Source: Phaeodactylum tricornutum CCAP 1055/1 | Lineage: Eukaryota; Bacillariophyta; Bacillariophyceae; Surirellales; Neidiaceae | DNA length: 64,000 nt | Assembly: GCF_000150955.2 (NCBI RefSeq) | Contig: NC_011696.1 | Location: forward strand, 62,001-126,000 | Reading direction: 5' to 3' | Shown: in pieces, positions 1 through 8,785 of the stretch | Layout of the letters: every line of letters begins with the position of its first letter | Position numbering within the stretch: the stretch's first letter is position 1 | Translations under genes and position numbers: made by a program | The notes under the pieces: model-generated | Told to the model about the DNA's origin: nothing | The model's input: the letters and a program-made list of their open reading frames with translations, nothing else | Databases searched by the model: none

Positions 1-319
1 GCGTACAAGCAATTGAGGTTTCTCCTGGTGTGACGAAACCAGCTTCTAAAATGAACTGGGGAATCTGCGTCGTCTTTCCGGAACCAGTCTGACCTTCCAC
101 AACAACAATTTGATTATTCTTGACAGCTTCTACCAGATTATCTCTGAACAAGTAGACGGGAAGTGTTTGCCGAGTTTCGAGGATGGAGAGGTAGCGAGCC
201 GAATAAGGAGCTCCAGTCCATGGATTGATATTATTTGGCGTCTCACATTTGCTGCGCTTATTGGTGGAAGCTTCCCGGGATGATTCTCCCAAATCAATCC
301 TTTGCTTTCGACTCATCAT
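1..319 (-). CDS. PRP43: DEAH-box RNA helicase, DHX15/Prp43-like (N-terminal 106 codons, runs off left edge)
   Basis: The reverse strand opens with ATG-ATG at 319-314 (an in-frame stop lies upstream at 355-353) and stays open to the window edge. After a short charged leader, residues 31-60 (NPWTGAPYSARYLSIL, then RQTLPVYLFRDNL) match the conserved region just before the helicase core of DHX15/Prp43. The Walker A motif GQTGSGKTTQIPQ follows at residues 76-88. In the family this ATPase drives spliceosome disassembly and ribosome maturation with G-patch partners. The leader is short compared with human DHX15, as in yeast Prp43. Most of the gene lies outside the window, so the DEAH box and the C-terminal domains cannot be checked. 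Another DEAH spliceosomal helicase such as Prp22 or Prp2 is less likely given the NPxTG..YS.RY block. Confidence 0.85.
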   Translation of the reverse strand, partial: MMSRKQRIDLGESSREASTNKRSKCETPNNINPWTGAPYSARYLSILETRQTLPVYLFRDNLVEAVKNNQIVVVEGQTGSGKTTQIPQFILEAGFVTPGETSIACT

Positions 320-774
320 CCCGTCTCTACTGTACTCTTCCTCCGACAGAAATCAATGTCCTAACAATACTAAAATTTGTCAAGCTCCTGCTTCGGATTC
401 CTTTGGGTCCATTTGGCCATAGGACGAAGAAAGCAGTGGCTCGGAGGCAGGGCAGGACCAACGTGCAAACAGCAACCGACCACCTGCCTTGTCGGTGAAC
501 GACAAGATACGACGACATCTATGAGATATCATACATAATAGATAAACGTCAGACTGATGTTCGAACCGATAAAGGATCACACGTGAATAGGAATAGATAA
601 GGTTGGACTTATATTAAATGTAAATTGATTATGTCACATCACTCCTAGGGTGAACCGGTTGACGGATTGCCCGGCAGATTTTTAGCCAATTCTATGATCT
701 CTCGAAATCGAGAGGAGAAAAACTGCATAACGCCCTTTTTCTTCGAGGAACGAAGCAAATTATCGGCTGGCATC
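320..774. promoter_or_regulatory. Divergent intergenic region, helicase / ADCK2-like gene
   Basis: These 455 bp separate two divergent start codons and should hold both promoters. A palindromic CACGTG (E/G-box type) lies at 580-585. The small ORFs here show no family resemblance. An in-frame ATG at 694 could lengthen the downstream protein by 27 residues. Confidence 0.4.
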
Positions 775-2610
775 ATGGCCTCGCTTTTGGTCTATCGAAC
801 GAAAAAGTTGTTGCGCATACCGGTGTCCCCATCAAAGCTAGGAGTAAGAGAGTACCATGGGGGAAAGCAAACACTCGAATCCTGTAACGTTCGATCTCGA
901 AGATTCGTCCAACCGGATCGTATTGGCTCGCGACTGCCGTCCCGTTGGGGAGCTTCCAAAGAAGTCTTTCAACGAACGTCTGCTTATTCGACTATGGCGT
1001 TTTGGGATCCGCTAAAGTTCTCCAATCAAGACCTATACAAAAGTCAGCGTTGCGACTCCTGGAGTGAACCCAAATCAACCACAGTTCTCGCATACAGCAA
1101 TGTTGATACTGATACTCCGGGTCATTATCTCCGCCGCTTAGTTGCATGGATTCGACAGCTTTTGCAGTCTTGTTGGAATACTACCGTTTTAACTGCACGA
1201 GGGACTGAGGTTGCTCTTAGGCTCTCACCCTTGGCAATTTTGACGCCAGCATCAATCTTGTCGGCAAGGTTTTTGTCGCACAGCGTCGTCTCCGATGCAA
1301 GCTGGTGGTACTTTACCAGCGCCATGCAATCGCTGGGTCCGGCCTTTGTAAAACTCTGCCAATGGGTGGCAACTCGGCGCGATATTTTTCCTCCGCACGT
1401 ATGTGATCGTCTGTCTAGTTTACACGATCGTGGCATTCCACATTCGTGGAAATACACCGATCAAATATTGAGAGAATCATTCGGGAGTGGTTATGAAACT
1501 CGTGGCTTAAAGGTAGACAGCCAAAGCGTAATTGGTTGTGGATCAGCTGCGCAAGTGTATAGCGGCACGTTGTCAACTACGCTGAAAGATGGAACGGAGG
1601 AAAGAACGCCCGTTGCCATCAAGGTTTTGCACCCTCGCTTTGCTCAGTTGGTGGAACGAGACTTATGGTTTATGCAATCAATTGCAGATCTAGTGCACAG
1701 TTTGCCCTTTCAACATATCAAAATGGTGAATCTACCGCGAGCTACGCAAAACTTTGGCGCAGTATTACAGCGACAAGCCGACCTGCGGATAGAAGGGAAT
1801 AATTTGAAAACATTTCGGAACAACTTTTACAGAAATCGAGAAGATGAATACAACTCTGCCATACTTTTCCCCAAGCCAGTGGACGAGTGGACGACAAGGA
1901 CAATCTTGGTTGAGGATTTAGTCCGAGATGCGACTCCGATTTCGGACTACTTGCGGGATTCGTCGGATTCAGGGAAAGAAATACGGAAGGAGTTGGCTGG
2001 ACCTTTGCTACGTGGCTTTCTCAAGATGGTCTTTCTTGACAATTTTGTACATTGTGACTTGCATCCTGGCAATGTGCTTATTCAAACGTCGCAGGTTAAG
2101 CCAGAACCACCGACATTTCTTGGATTTCCTCTTAATCCCTTCTCGGACACGGGAGAGAAATTTGAAATAAAGCGAAGTATTGTCTTTCTGGATGCTGGTA
2201 TCGCCACGTCTCTAAGTTCAAATGATCAGCGTAACCTGAAAGACCTCTTCCGTGCCGTCATTACCAATGACGGCGAGCGAGCAGGACGTCTTATGGTGGA
2301 ACGAGCCAAATTTGAGCGTTGTAGCCTAGTGGAAGGCGGAGTCGACGCGTTTGCAGGTGGGATTCAGGAACTGGTTTCGGAATTTCACGATAGGCGAAAA
2401 GAAGGGTTGACACTTGGAGCTGTGCGTATTGGATCACTCCTTAGCCGCGTGCTGGATCTCTGTCGCGTGCATGGAGTGGAAATTGATCCGGCCATGGCAA
2501 GCATTGTTATTAGCACACTGGTTTTGGAAGGTTTGGGACGGTCATTGGAGCCCAGCCTGAATTTGATTGACTTTGCTCTTCCATTCGTACTAGGTCGAGG
2601 ACGTGTATAG
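775..2610 (+). CDS. ADCK2: ABC1/UbiB atypical kinase, ADCK2-like, mitochondrial
   Basis: This is a single-exon gene of 611 residues from the ATG at 775. The frame is open further 5' (ATG at 694, and no ATG at 667, which is TTG). I prefer 775 because MASLLVYRTKKLLRIP is a typical amphipathic basic mitochondrial presequence. ABC1-family marks are visible in order: a KxGQ-type block (FVKLCQWVATRRDIFPP, then HDRGIPHSW), a nucleotide-loop GSAAQVYSG, the lysine strand VAIKVLHPRF, the catalytic loop VHCDLHPGNVLI and a DFG-equivalent FLDAGIAT. The block around HDRGIPHSW and the overall spacing point to the ADCK2 subfamily rather than COQ8. COQ8 members support coenzyme Q biosynthesis; ADCK2's exact role is less clear. 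The canonical KxGQ glycine is Cys here (KLCQ). It lies in the same direction as the aminotransferase gene 250 bp downstream. Confidence 0.85.
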   Translation: MASLLVYRTKKLLRIPVSPSKLGVREYHGGKQTLESCNVRSRRFVQPDRIGSRLPSRWGASKEVFQRTSAYSTMAFWDPLKFSNQDLYKSQRCDSWSEPKSTTVLAYSNVDTDTPGHYLRRLVAWIRQLLQSCWNTTVLTARGTEVALRLSPLAILTPASILSARFLSHSVVSDASWWYFTSAMQSLGPAFVKLCQWVATRRDIFPPHVCDRLSSLHDRGIPHSWKYTDQILRESFGSGYETRGLKVDSQSVIGCGSAAQVYSGTLSTTLKDGTEERTPVAIKVLHPRFAQLVERDLWFMQSIADLVHSLPFQHIKMVNLPRATQNFGAVLQRQADLRIEGNNLKTFRNNFYRNREDEYNSAILFPKPVDEWTTRTILVEDLVRDATPISDYLRDSSDSGKEIRKELAGPLLRGFLKMVFLDNFVHCDLHPGNVLIQTSQVKPEPPTFLGFPLNPFSDTGEKFEIKRSIVFLDAGIATSLSSNDQRNLKDLFRAVITNDGERAGRLMVERAKFERCSLVEGGVDAFAGGIQELVSEFHDRRKEGLTLGAVRIGSLLSRVLDLCRVHGVEIDPAMASIVISTLVLEGLGRSLEPSLNLIDFALPFVLGRGRV

Positions 2611-2861
2611 CCTTGCTCACAGTAATGAGAACGAGTTTGTTCAGATCAATATTTCGTTATCACCGCTCTTTTGCTACCATTAGTAATCTAATGTTAGCCA
2701 CGTTGATCTTTTGTGAAATTTCGTCAGAACCCGTTTCTTAGTCACGGTTGGTGACGGCTTCGACAACCACACATCGCAAACTTATCGTTTCGCATTCTCA
2801 CAAACAAGGCTTGGTTCTGTTTCGAAAAATCAGAGCTTCGATTTTCACACCGCAAGCAACC

Positions 2862-4221
2862 ATGCTGAAGCAAATCTCTCAATCGTTCCTTCGTCCCACA
2901 GCTCGATGTGTGTCAGCGTCCTCAAGGGTTCGATTCATGAGCGCCAGTCCCTGGGCCGACTATGAAATGGCACCCTTTGACCCCATTATCGGCCTGAACG
3001 AGGAGTACAGCAAAGATGACTTTCCACAAAAAGTAATCGTTGGAGTTGGTGCCTACCGCGACGGAAACGGAAAGCCTTATGTGCTTCCCTGTGTCCGGGA
3101 AGCAGAGAAGAAGATGATGGAGCAGAACCTCGACATGGAGTATTCAGGTATCGTACGTATAAAGTGAACACGTTTCCCAGCATTCAAGCTACGACTAAGA
3201 TGCGCTAACGACACGTGTTTATCTTGCAAAGGCTGGAGATGCCAAGTTCGTGGAATTAGCACTCAAGTTTGGATACGGCAAAGACTCGAAACCTCTAGGA
3301 GAGAACCGCATTCAAGGTGTGCAGGCACTTTCTGGTACAGGCGGCCTCCGCGTTATGGGGGAGCTCCTGCGTAAACACGGCCACACCCATATTTATGTGC
3401 CGAATCCAACGTGGGGCAATCACATTCCCATTTTCGTCAACTCTGGATTGGAAGTTCGTAAATACAGGTACTATGATGCCAAGAACTCGGACCTCGACTT
3501 TGACGGTATGATTACCGACATCAAGGAAATGCCGACGGGGAGCACTGTACTACTGCATGCCTGCGCACACAACCCAACCGGTATGGACCCTACTTTGGAA
3601 CAATGGAAAGAGCTCAGTGATATAATCAAAACGAAAAAGCTTCTGCCATTCTTTGATTGTGCATACCAAGGGTTTGCTTCTGGAGATGCCAACATCGACG
3701 CTGCATCAGTCCGGATGTTTGTCGAAGACGGACACCTTTTAGCAATGGTCCAGTCGTTTTCCAAGAACTTTGGTTTGTATGGTCATCGAGTCGGTACGCT
3801 ATCAGTTGTTGGCGAGTCCGAAGCGGAAGCCAAGCGTGTGCAATCTCAGCTCAAAACCGTAATCCGGCCCATGTACTCCAACCCTCCGCGTCATGGTGCA
3901 CGTATCGTTTCAACTATCTTGTCGGACCCCAAGCTTACCCAAGACTTCCTGATTCAATGCAAGGAAATGGCAGACCGAATTCATACCATGCGTGGATTGC
4001 TTCGCAGTAACTTGGAGCAGGCTGGCTCGACACACAATTGGGAGCACATTACTCGACAGATCGGTATGTTTGCCTACAGTGGCCTTTCGAAAGACCAGGT
4101 ATTGGAGATGCGTCACAAGCACCATGTCTACTGTACTGCGGACGGTCGAATTTCCATGGCGGGTGTAACTTCTGGAAATGTGGACTACATTGCGCAAGCC
4201 ATTCATGCCGTTTCCAAGTAA
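2862..4221 (+). CDS. AAT: Aspartate aminotransferase, mitochondrial
   Basis: There are two exons, 2862-3152 and 3232-4221, with a 79-bp intron (donor GTACGT, acceptor TTGCAAAG) in phase 0, giving 426 residues. The join restores the family motif EYSGIAGDAKF. The start is the ATG at 2862: MLKQISQSFLRPTARC is Arg/Ser-rich without acids, a mitochondrial presequence. The mature enzyme begins near WADYEMAPFDPIIGLNEEY. Class I aminotransferase marks are GVGAYRDGNGKPYVLP, the HNPTGMDP substrate/PLP loop, and SFSKNFGLYGHRVG, whose Lys forms the PLP Schiff base. The product interconverts aspartate + 2-oxoglutarate and oxaloacetate + glutamate, for the malate-aspartate shuttle and nitrogen metabolism. 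Its 3' end faces the next gene with only 50 bp between stop codons. Confidence 0.95.
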
Positions 4222-4271
4222 TGGGAAAGGTACATTTCTAATCTAATTGATAATTTCAAACAAGCCAGGTA

Positions 4272-5216
4272 TTAGAGCTTTTGCAGAACTCCGGAGCATT
4301 GGCACGAAACGGGCCACATATTGTCAACCATAAAGCGACTTTGCTCCAAAACAAGCGCTTCGGTTTCTAGTGTAGCTGTTCGGATCCCAAATCCGGTCAA
4401 CAAAGCATCTTCCGTATACCGGTGCAGGTGGCAATTTTCCGCCAAACGCTGCTGAAGGGGATCCAACGTAGTTTGCTGCAATTCCAAAAATCGGTAGGGT
4501 TCATCTGGATTGACGGCGACGTGTTCGACGTAGGCTAATGTACCTCCTCGACGCAAGAGTCGTTTCATCTCAGAGATCGCCAAACCAGGGTTGTCGACGC
4601 TACAAAGCGTCAAACAGCAAACAATAGCGTCAAAGTGCCCACTTTCAAATGGTAATGTGGACGCTATACTTCCCTTTAATAGGTCCAGCTCAAATCGCTG
4701 CAATAGTTTTTCTTCGCGTCCCACATTGAGTCGTTTTTGCACTTTCTTAACGATATCTGGTTTTGGAAGCTGCAGATCTACGCCGGTAATGTGTATTCTG
4801 TGTAAAGGACTAGAAATTGCTTCAAAAGCCCGATCGTACAAGCCCCTTTGCAGTAGACGCAAGTCTTTCCCGATTCCTACTTCGAGAATTCGGAATGATT
4901 TGTTTTTTTGGTCACCGCTCGTGGTTGGGTTCCTGTTCGGTCTCGAGGATTGCGATTGCGAAGCTTCGTGGATGGCTCGAAAGATTGTCGCAGAAACTCG
5001 AGCTTCGTGCGCTTCGGGGTATTTGAGGTGTTGTAGCGATAGTGCATTGTAAGTAACACGTCCGTATCCGTAGGTGAAAATGGCACCCAACGGCAGTTTC
5101 CACAGAAAATCACTTCTTGTCGTAGTCGGTTCCACCGGCGGTGGTTTGGACGCCGAGAATCCGTTCACTAAGTCTAGGCAGCAAAGAGGGAACACAAGCG
5201 AAGGAAGTAGCTTCAT
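4272..5216 (-). CDS. SAM-dependent methyltransferase (type 11), plastid-targeted
   Basis: This is a single exon of 314 residues. The true ATG is at 5216; the frame extends 9 bp further to a GTG, which is not a eukaryotic start. The N-terminus MKLLPSLVFPLCCLDLVNG is a signal peptide, with predicted cleavage before FSASKPPPVEP. This is the Phe-at-+1 bipartite plastid presequence of diatoms. A second hydrophobic stretch follows (LPLGAIFTYGYG). The SAM-binding motif I reads ILEVGIGKDLRLL, and later FDAIVCCLTLCSV and a post-motif LRRGGTLAYVEHV mark a class I Methyltransf_11 fold like METTL7/UbiE-type enzymes. The substrate cannot be told from sequence; small lipophilic acceptors are common in this family. 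It converges tightly with the aminotransferase and is divergent from VDAC. Confidence 0.8.
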   Translation of the reverse strand: MKLLPSLVFPLCCLDLVNGFSASKPPPVEPTTTRSDFLWKLPLGAIFTYGYGRVTYNALSLQHLKYPEAHEARVSATIFRAIHEASQSQSSRPNRNPTTSGDQKNKSFRILEVGIGKDLRLLQRGLYDRAFEAISSPLHRIHITGVDLQLPKPDIVKKVQKRLNVGREEKLLQRFELDLLKGSIASTLPFESGHFDAIVCCLTLCSVDNPGLAISEMKRLLRRGGTLAYVEHVAVNPDEPYRFLELQQTTLDPLQQRLAENCHLHRYTEDALLTGFGIRTATLETEALVLEQSRFMVDNMWPVSCQCSGVLQKL

Positions 5217-5828
5217 TGTACCCACTGGTATGAGAGCTGTTCATGGGAGAGGTTGCCTGTCGATTTGGGCATCTCCCCGATCCCTCCAAAACGGGAAAGA
5301 TTCTTTCCTTTGTGCCTACCTACCCAATGGCAGAAGAATGTGGGATTTTGCTCACAGTAATGTAAGTTACCGTTCGCAGACATGAACCAGACTACCTACC
5401 TAGTTTAGGCTGCATTTATGTGGATTGGATCAATATGTCTCTTGCAGTGGATGATGTGATCACTGTCGTACCATCATTATTCTGACGTATGCAGTCCTGA
5501 AGTGATGACAGACGCCGACAGTATACATCCAACGTCCATCCCATTCAAAGATTCTGTGACACCTTGGGATGTCTTTTCAGCGGTAGACTCTGGCGAGCAC
5601 CCCAACGGACTGTGAACTCCGAAGTACTTGGCTACGAAGGTGCCACGAACACGCGGCTGTCAGCGCAGCATTGCAATTGCGACCCTGCCCGCTGCACATC
5701 CTTCGTGCGGTTGATGCTTCACTAGCTCTCTTGTACACACGCCTACACATAACACACACACACACGGAAAGCACAATCCCACACGTTGATATCCCACACT
5801 CTTCACATACCCCCGTATCTGCTTCATC
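5217..5828. promoter_or_regulatory. Divergent intergenic region, methyltransferase / VDAC
   Basis: These 612 bp have no supportable gene. They should hold both promoters and the VDAC 5' leader. Short ORFs on either strand here are not family-like. Confidence 0.35.
5752..5765. repeat. (AC)7 microsatellite
   Basis: A perfect AC dinucleotide run of 14 bp lies about 65 bp before the VDAC start codon, probably within the 5' leader or core promoter. It is a simple repeat with no sign of function. Confidence 0.8.
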
Positions 5829-6829
5829 ATGGCCACCAAGTTTGCTGATCTCTCCAAGGGTCCCAAGGGTAGGTAGTCAAAGTCGCAGCCGAAGAATGGA
5901 TTGAAAGGACCCAAGAAATTTTGATATTTTCGTCACACGAAACCTCTGTGCTTGACTACGAATACCGTGTTCCCGAAGTCGAGTCGGCTTGCCATTTAGG
6001 TTTTGCCAGAATGAGAAAGGACCTGTCTATACCGAGTGCTTGATCTTACATTTACCGTTATCCTCTTTTGGCAGATCTCTTGAATGACGACTACACGTCT
6101 TCTGTCGTGCTCAAGGCCAAGAAGAACGCCGGACCTGTTGCCGTTACCATCGAAACAACCCGCGGAGACGATGGTGCACTCACGTCCAAGGTCGGCACTA
6201 AGTTCGCTTACGCTAAATTCAACGTTGACAAGGGCCAGATCAAGGCCGATGGTGGCCGAGTCTTGGAGACATCCCTGAAGGTTACACCGGAGGTCAAGCT
6301 TTCCTTTTTGGCTAGCAAAGGTGCTGACTTGGGAGTGGATTACACCAAGGGCAACTTCTACGGAACCGGTGTTTTGGACGTTATGGACATGTCCTTGGTT
6401 AGCACGTCGGCTTGCTACGGTTTGAACTCGGGACTCAAAGTTGGCGGAGATGCCGCCTACAACCTTTCCGGAAGCAAGGGTCTCAGTGGATTCAACGTCG
6501 GTGCCTCATACACCGCTGGACCGCTGTTTACCTCTCTCACGGTCTCCTCGAAATCCGCCGCGACCATTGGCCTTCTCTACAAGGTCAATAGCGACCTTAT
6601 GCTGGCGTCTCAAACGGTCCATACCTCAAACAAGGTCTGCGACGTTTTGGGAGTCGGTGCTGCCTTTAAGGCCCCTGTCGGTACCATCAAGGCCAAGTTC
6701 AACAGCGGAGGTGTTGTGTCGGCCTGTTTGATCAGGGAAATTGCGCCGAAGGTTGTCATGACGGCCTCGGGTTCCGTCACCGGTGCGGACTTTTCGACCT
6801 TTAAACCAGGTTTCCAGATTGCCATGTAA
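5829..6829 (+). CDS. VDAC: Mitochondrial outer-membrane porin (VDAC, eukaryotic porin family)
   Basis: The tiny first exon, 5829-5868, encodes MATKFADLSKGPK. A 206-bp intron (donor GTAGGT, acceptor TTTTGGCAG) follows, then exon 2, 6075-6829. The product has 264 residues. The spliced N-terminus reads KFADLSKGPKDLLNDDY, the classic VDAC N-terminal helix. Without splicing exon 1 the downstream frame lacks any ATG. The body alternates short polar and hydrophobic strands, as expected of a 19-strand beta barrel (for example GADLGVDYTKGNFYGTGVLD). It ends at FKPGFQIAM, resembling the terminal strand of the family. It is slightly shorter than the usual 280 or so residues. VDAC carries metabolites and ions across the outer mitochondrial membrane. 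Codon use is strongly biased to C-ending codons (AAG, GTC, TTC), suggesting high expression. Confidence 0.93.
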
Positions 6830-6994
6830 ACATGACGTGTAACGAAGAACAAAGTATCGCAATTGCGATATGAGATTTTAAAAATTGTGCGTTACGAAAT
6901 TGCTTTGATACCCAGTAGGTGTCGTTCCCCAAAAAATTACTGCCTACTGTATGGTAGATCTTGCTCGGTATGTACGAGCACATGTACCAATGTG

Positions 6995-8212
6995 TCAAGC
7001 CAATACCCCGGTTCCTCGTGACAGCCTCATGGTGCTGGGTTCGATTCGGTTGATCCTTCGTTGATAATACGTGATCAAACCTAAAGTACCTGAGATAGTC
7101 AGACTGAGAAAGATCAATACCACAGACTGCTTGTGCGTAAGAATTCTTTGGACAATCTCCCGGGAAACCTTCGCGTTAATTTCACCCGTTTCCGTGTAGG
7201 AATTCCAAACAAGCTGGTCAATGAAATTGCAGCTCATGAATTCACCGGCCACTTGAGTTTCGTACTGATTTTCATCCAATGCCGTCTGAATGAAGCCGTG
7301 GCGAATACCGGTTTTGGATTCGCACTTGGCCGAAGCGGAGTACAGATCCTCGCACATTTCATTCACATCATCCGCATCCTGGGCATCGTTTTGATTGGCA
7401 TTGGCGCTACCGTTGTTGTTTTCCATGCATGACAGACAAACGTCACCATCGGAATAGCTCGTATGAGCAAGAAGGTGATACGAAAGCTGTGCACCGAGAA
7501 TCTCCTCAACGTCCACGTTACTTACGGATTCCATGCAACTTTCATCGGAAAAAAGACCAATTGCGATTGTCCCCGCACTACACCGAGGACCTATGTAGAG
7601 TCGCCCCCCTCCATCGTCAGTAGCGGCTTCACCGTCGTCTCGACCGTTTTGAGTATTTACTTGTTGCTGCTGCACTGTCTGACACTCGATAAACTGCGCC
7701 GCGTCAATGTATCCCAAGCTTTCAAGGTTGTTGAACTGATAGCACAGTTGGCCACATCCGGAGCAGTTTTTATCAGCGTCGTCGCAATGCTCCTGGCAGT
7801 TCTCACACATATTTTCGAAATCTTGTTGTTGATAATCCACAGTCGCTGCCAAGTATGTATCTAGATCAACTACGTAGTGACCGTATTGAGTATCACAGGC
7901 CCCGGAACAAGCGTCGGATGGGCAAAGACGAAATACGACAAAATGACGGACTGCCAAAGGCGAATAGCTGTTCTCATCAGTAGCAAGATCGTCGTCGTAC
8001 ATTTTCACATCCTGACACTTTTCGAACCGCAGACTGTAGGAAGACAAGTCGTAGGCAAAGTCGGGATTGTAGTTTGAGTAGTCGTACTGGGAAGTTCCGG
8101 TGTCGCTGCTTTGCAGAAAGCGACTAGAAGTTTCGGATATGAGGACCGCAAAAATCAGAAGCATCCCAAATATCCTCATGGCGTGAGTGATTGTGGACAG
8201 AGTTTTCGCCAT
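6995..8212 (-). CDS. Cys-rich secreted type I membrane protein, unknown function
   Basis: This is a single exon of 405 residues from the ATG at 8212; an alternative ATG at 8179 gives MRIFGMLLIFAVLISETSS, a clean signal peptide. The ectodomain is acidic and rich in paired cysteines, including FRLCPSDACSGACD, the cluster MCENCQEHCDD..NCSGCGQLC, and later VCLSCMENNNGS. It ends in a single transmembrane helix (VVLIFLSLTISGTLGLITYY) and a short basic tail RRINR. This topology (signal peptide, Cys-rich ectodomain, C-terminal TM, short cytosolic tail) resembles multi-copy secreted proteins I recall from diatom genomes, but I recognise no named domain. It is likely in the secretory pathway or at the cell surface. 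Its 3' end converges on VDAC with 165 bp between the stops. Confidence 0.75.
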   Translation of the reverse strand: MAKTLSTITHAMRIFGMLLIFAVLISETSSRFLQSSDTGTSQYDYSNYNPDFAYDLSSYSLRFEKCQDVKMYDDDLATDENSYSPLAVRHFVVFRLCPSDACSGACDTQYGHYVVDLDTYLAATVDYQQQDFENMCENCQEHCDDADKNCSGCGQLCYQFNNLESLGYIDAAQFIECQTVQQQQVNTQNGRDDGEAATDDGGGRLYIGPRCSAGTIAIGLFSDESCMESVSNVDVEEILGAQLSYHLLAHTSYSDGDVCLSCMENNNGSANANQNDAQDADDVNEMCEDLYSASAKCESKTGIRHGFIQTALDENQYETQVAGEFMSCNFIDQLVWNSYTETGEINAKVSREIVQRILTHKQSVVLIFLSLTISGTLGLITYYQRRINRIEPSTMRLSRGTGVLA

Positions 8213-8785
8213 GGAACGTATTTATTTGAATTGTACCTGCATTCACAGTCACTGTATCGCGTAACAGCTTTCGTGTTTCCAATCGCCGTTGAAAGGTTAA
8301 ATGATGCCACGGGCAATCGGTTCTTTCACTCATGCAACACAAATGACAAATGACTTACAGTTCCTGTTCTCGAACGAACCCCAACAGGCCAGAGGCCAAA
8401 GCAGAAAAAAGCGTCACGTCGGGGTAGGCCCAAATTGGATATTTGAAGTGTCCGTCCTCCGCCCTTTTTTCGCAAGTCGTTGGCGTGTCCGAGTTGCAGC
8501 ATGATTTCCCACGTGCGTTTTAGGAACTGTCGGCAGATATTTTACGAGGAATCCCGCTACGAACGAAAATCGAAGGGGATGGACAACGAGCAAACCTGCA
8601 AGCCAACGAACACGCACTTTGACACGGACCGGTCCAGCCCCACCATGATAATGACGATCACATTCAAAGGAACAGCACAAGATTGAACCACTGTTCAGAT
8701 AGCCACAAATTGTTAAGCGAAAACCGATTCAGACAACGAAGAAGAGCGTCCAGTAGAAGCGTCCCCCAGATACAGGAACTTGCTG
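8213..8785. promoter_or_regulatory. Divergent intergenic region, Cys-rich protein / transglycosylase
   Basis: These 573 bp between divergent starts have no supported gene. A CACGTG palindrome lies at 8510-8515. Overlapping small ORFs on both strands show no recognisable content. Confidence 0.35.

Noticed and set aside
530-600. TTCGAAC T-loop-like motif
   Set aside because: Flanking bases do not form a T stem and no cloverleaf can be built around it on either strand.
667-693. Extension of the ADCK2-like protein to 667
   Set aside because: The codon is TTG; a eukaryotic start needs ATG, available at 694 or, better, 775.
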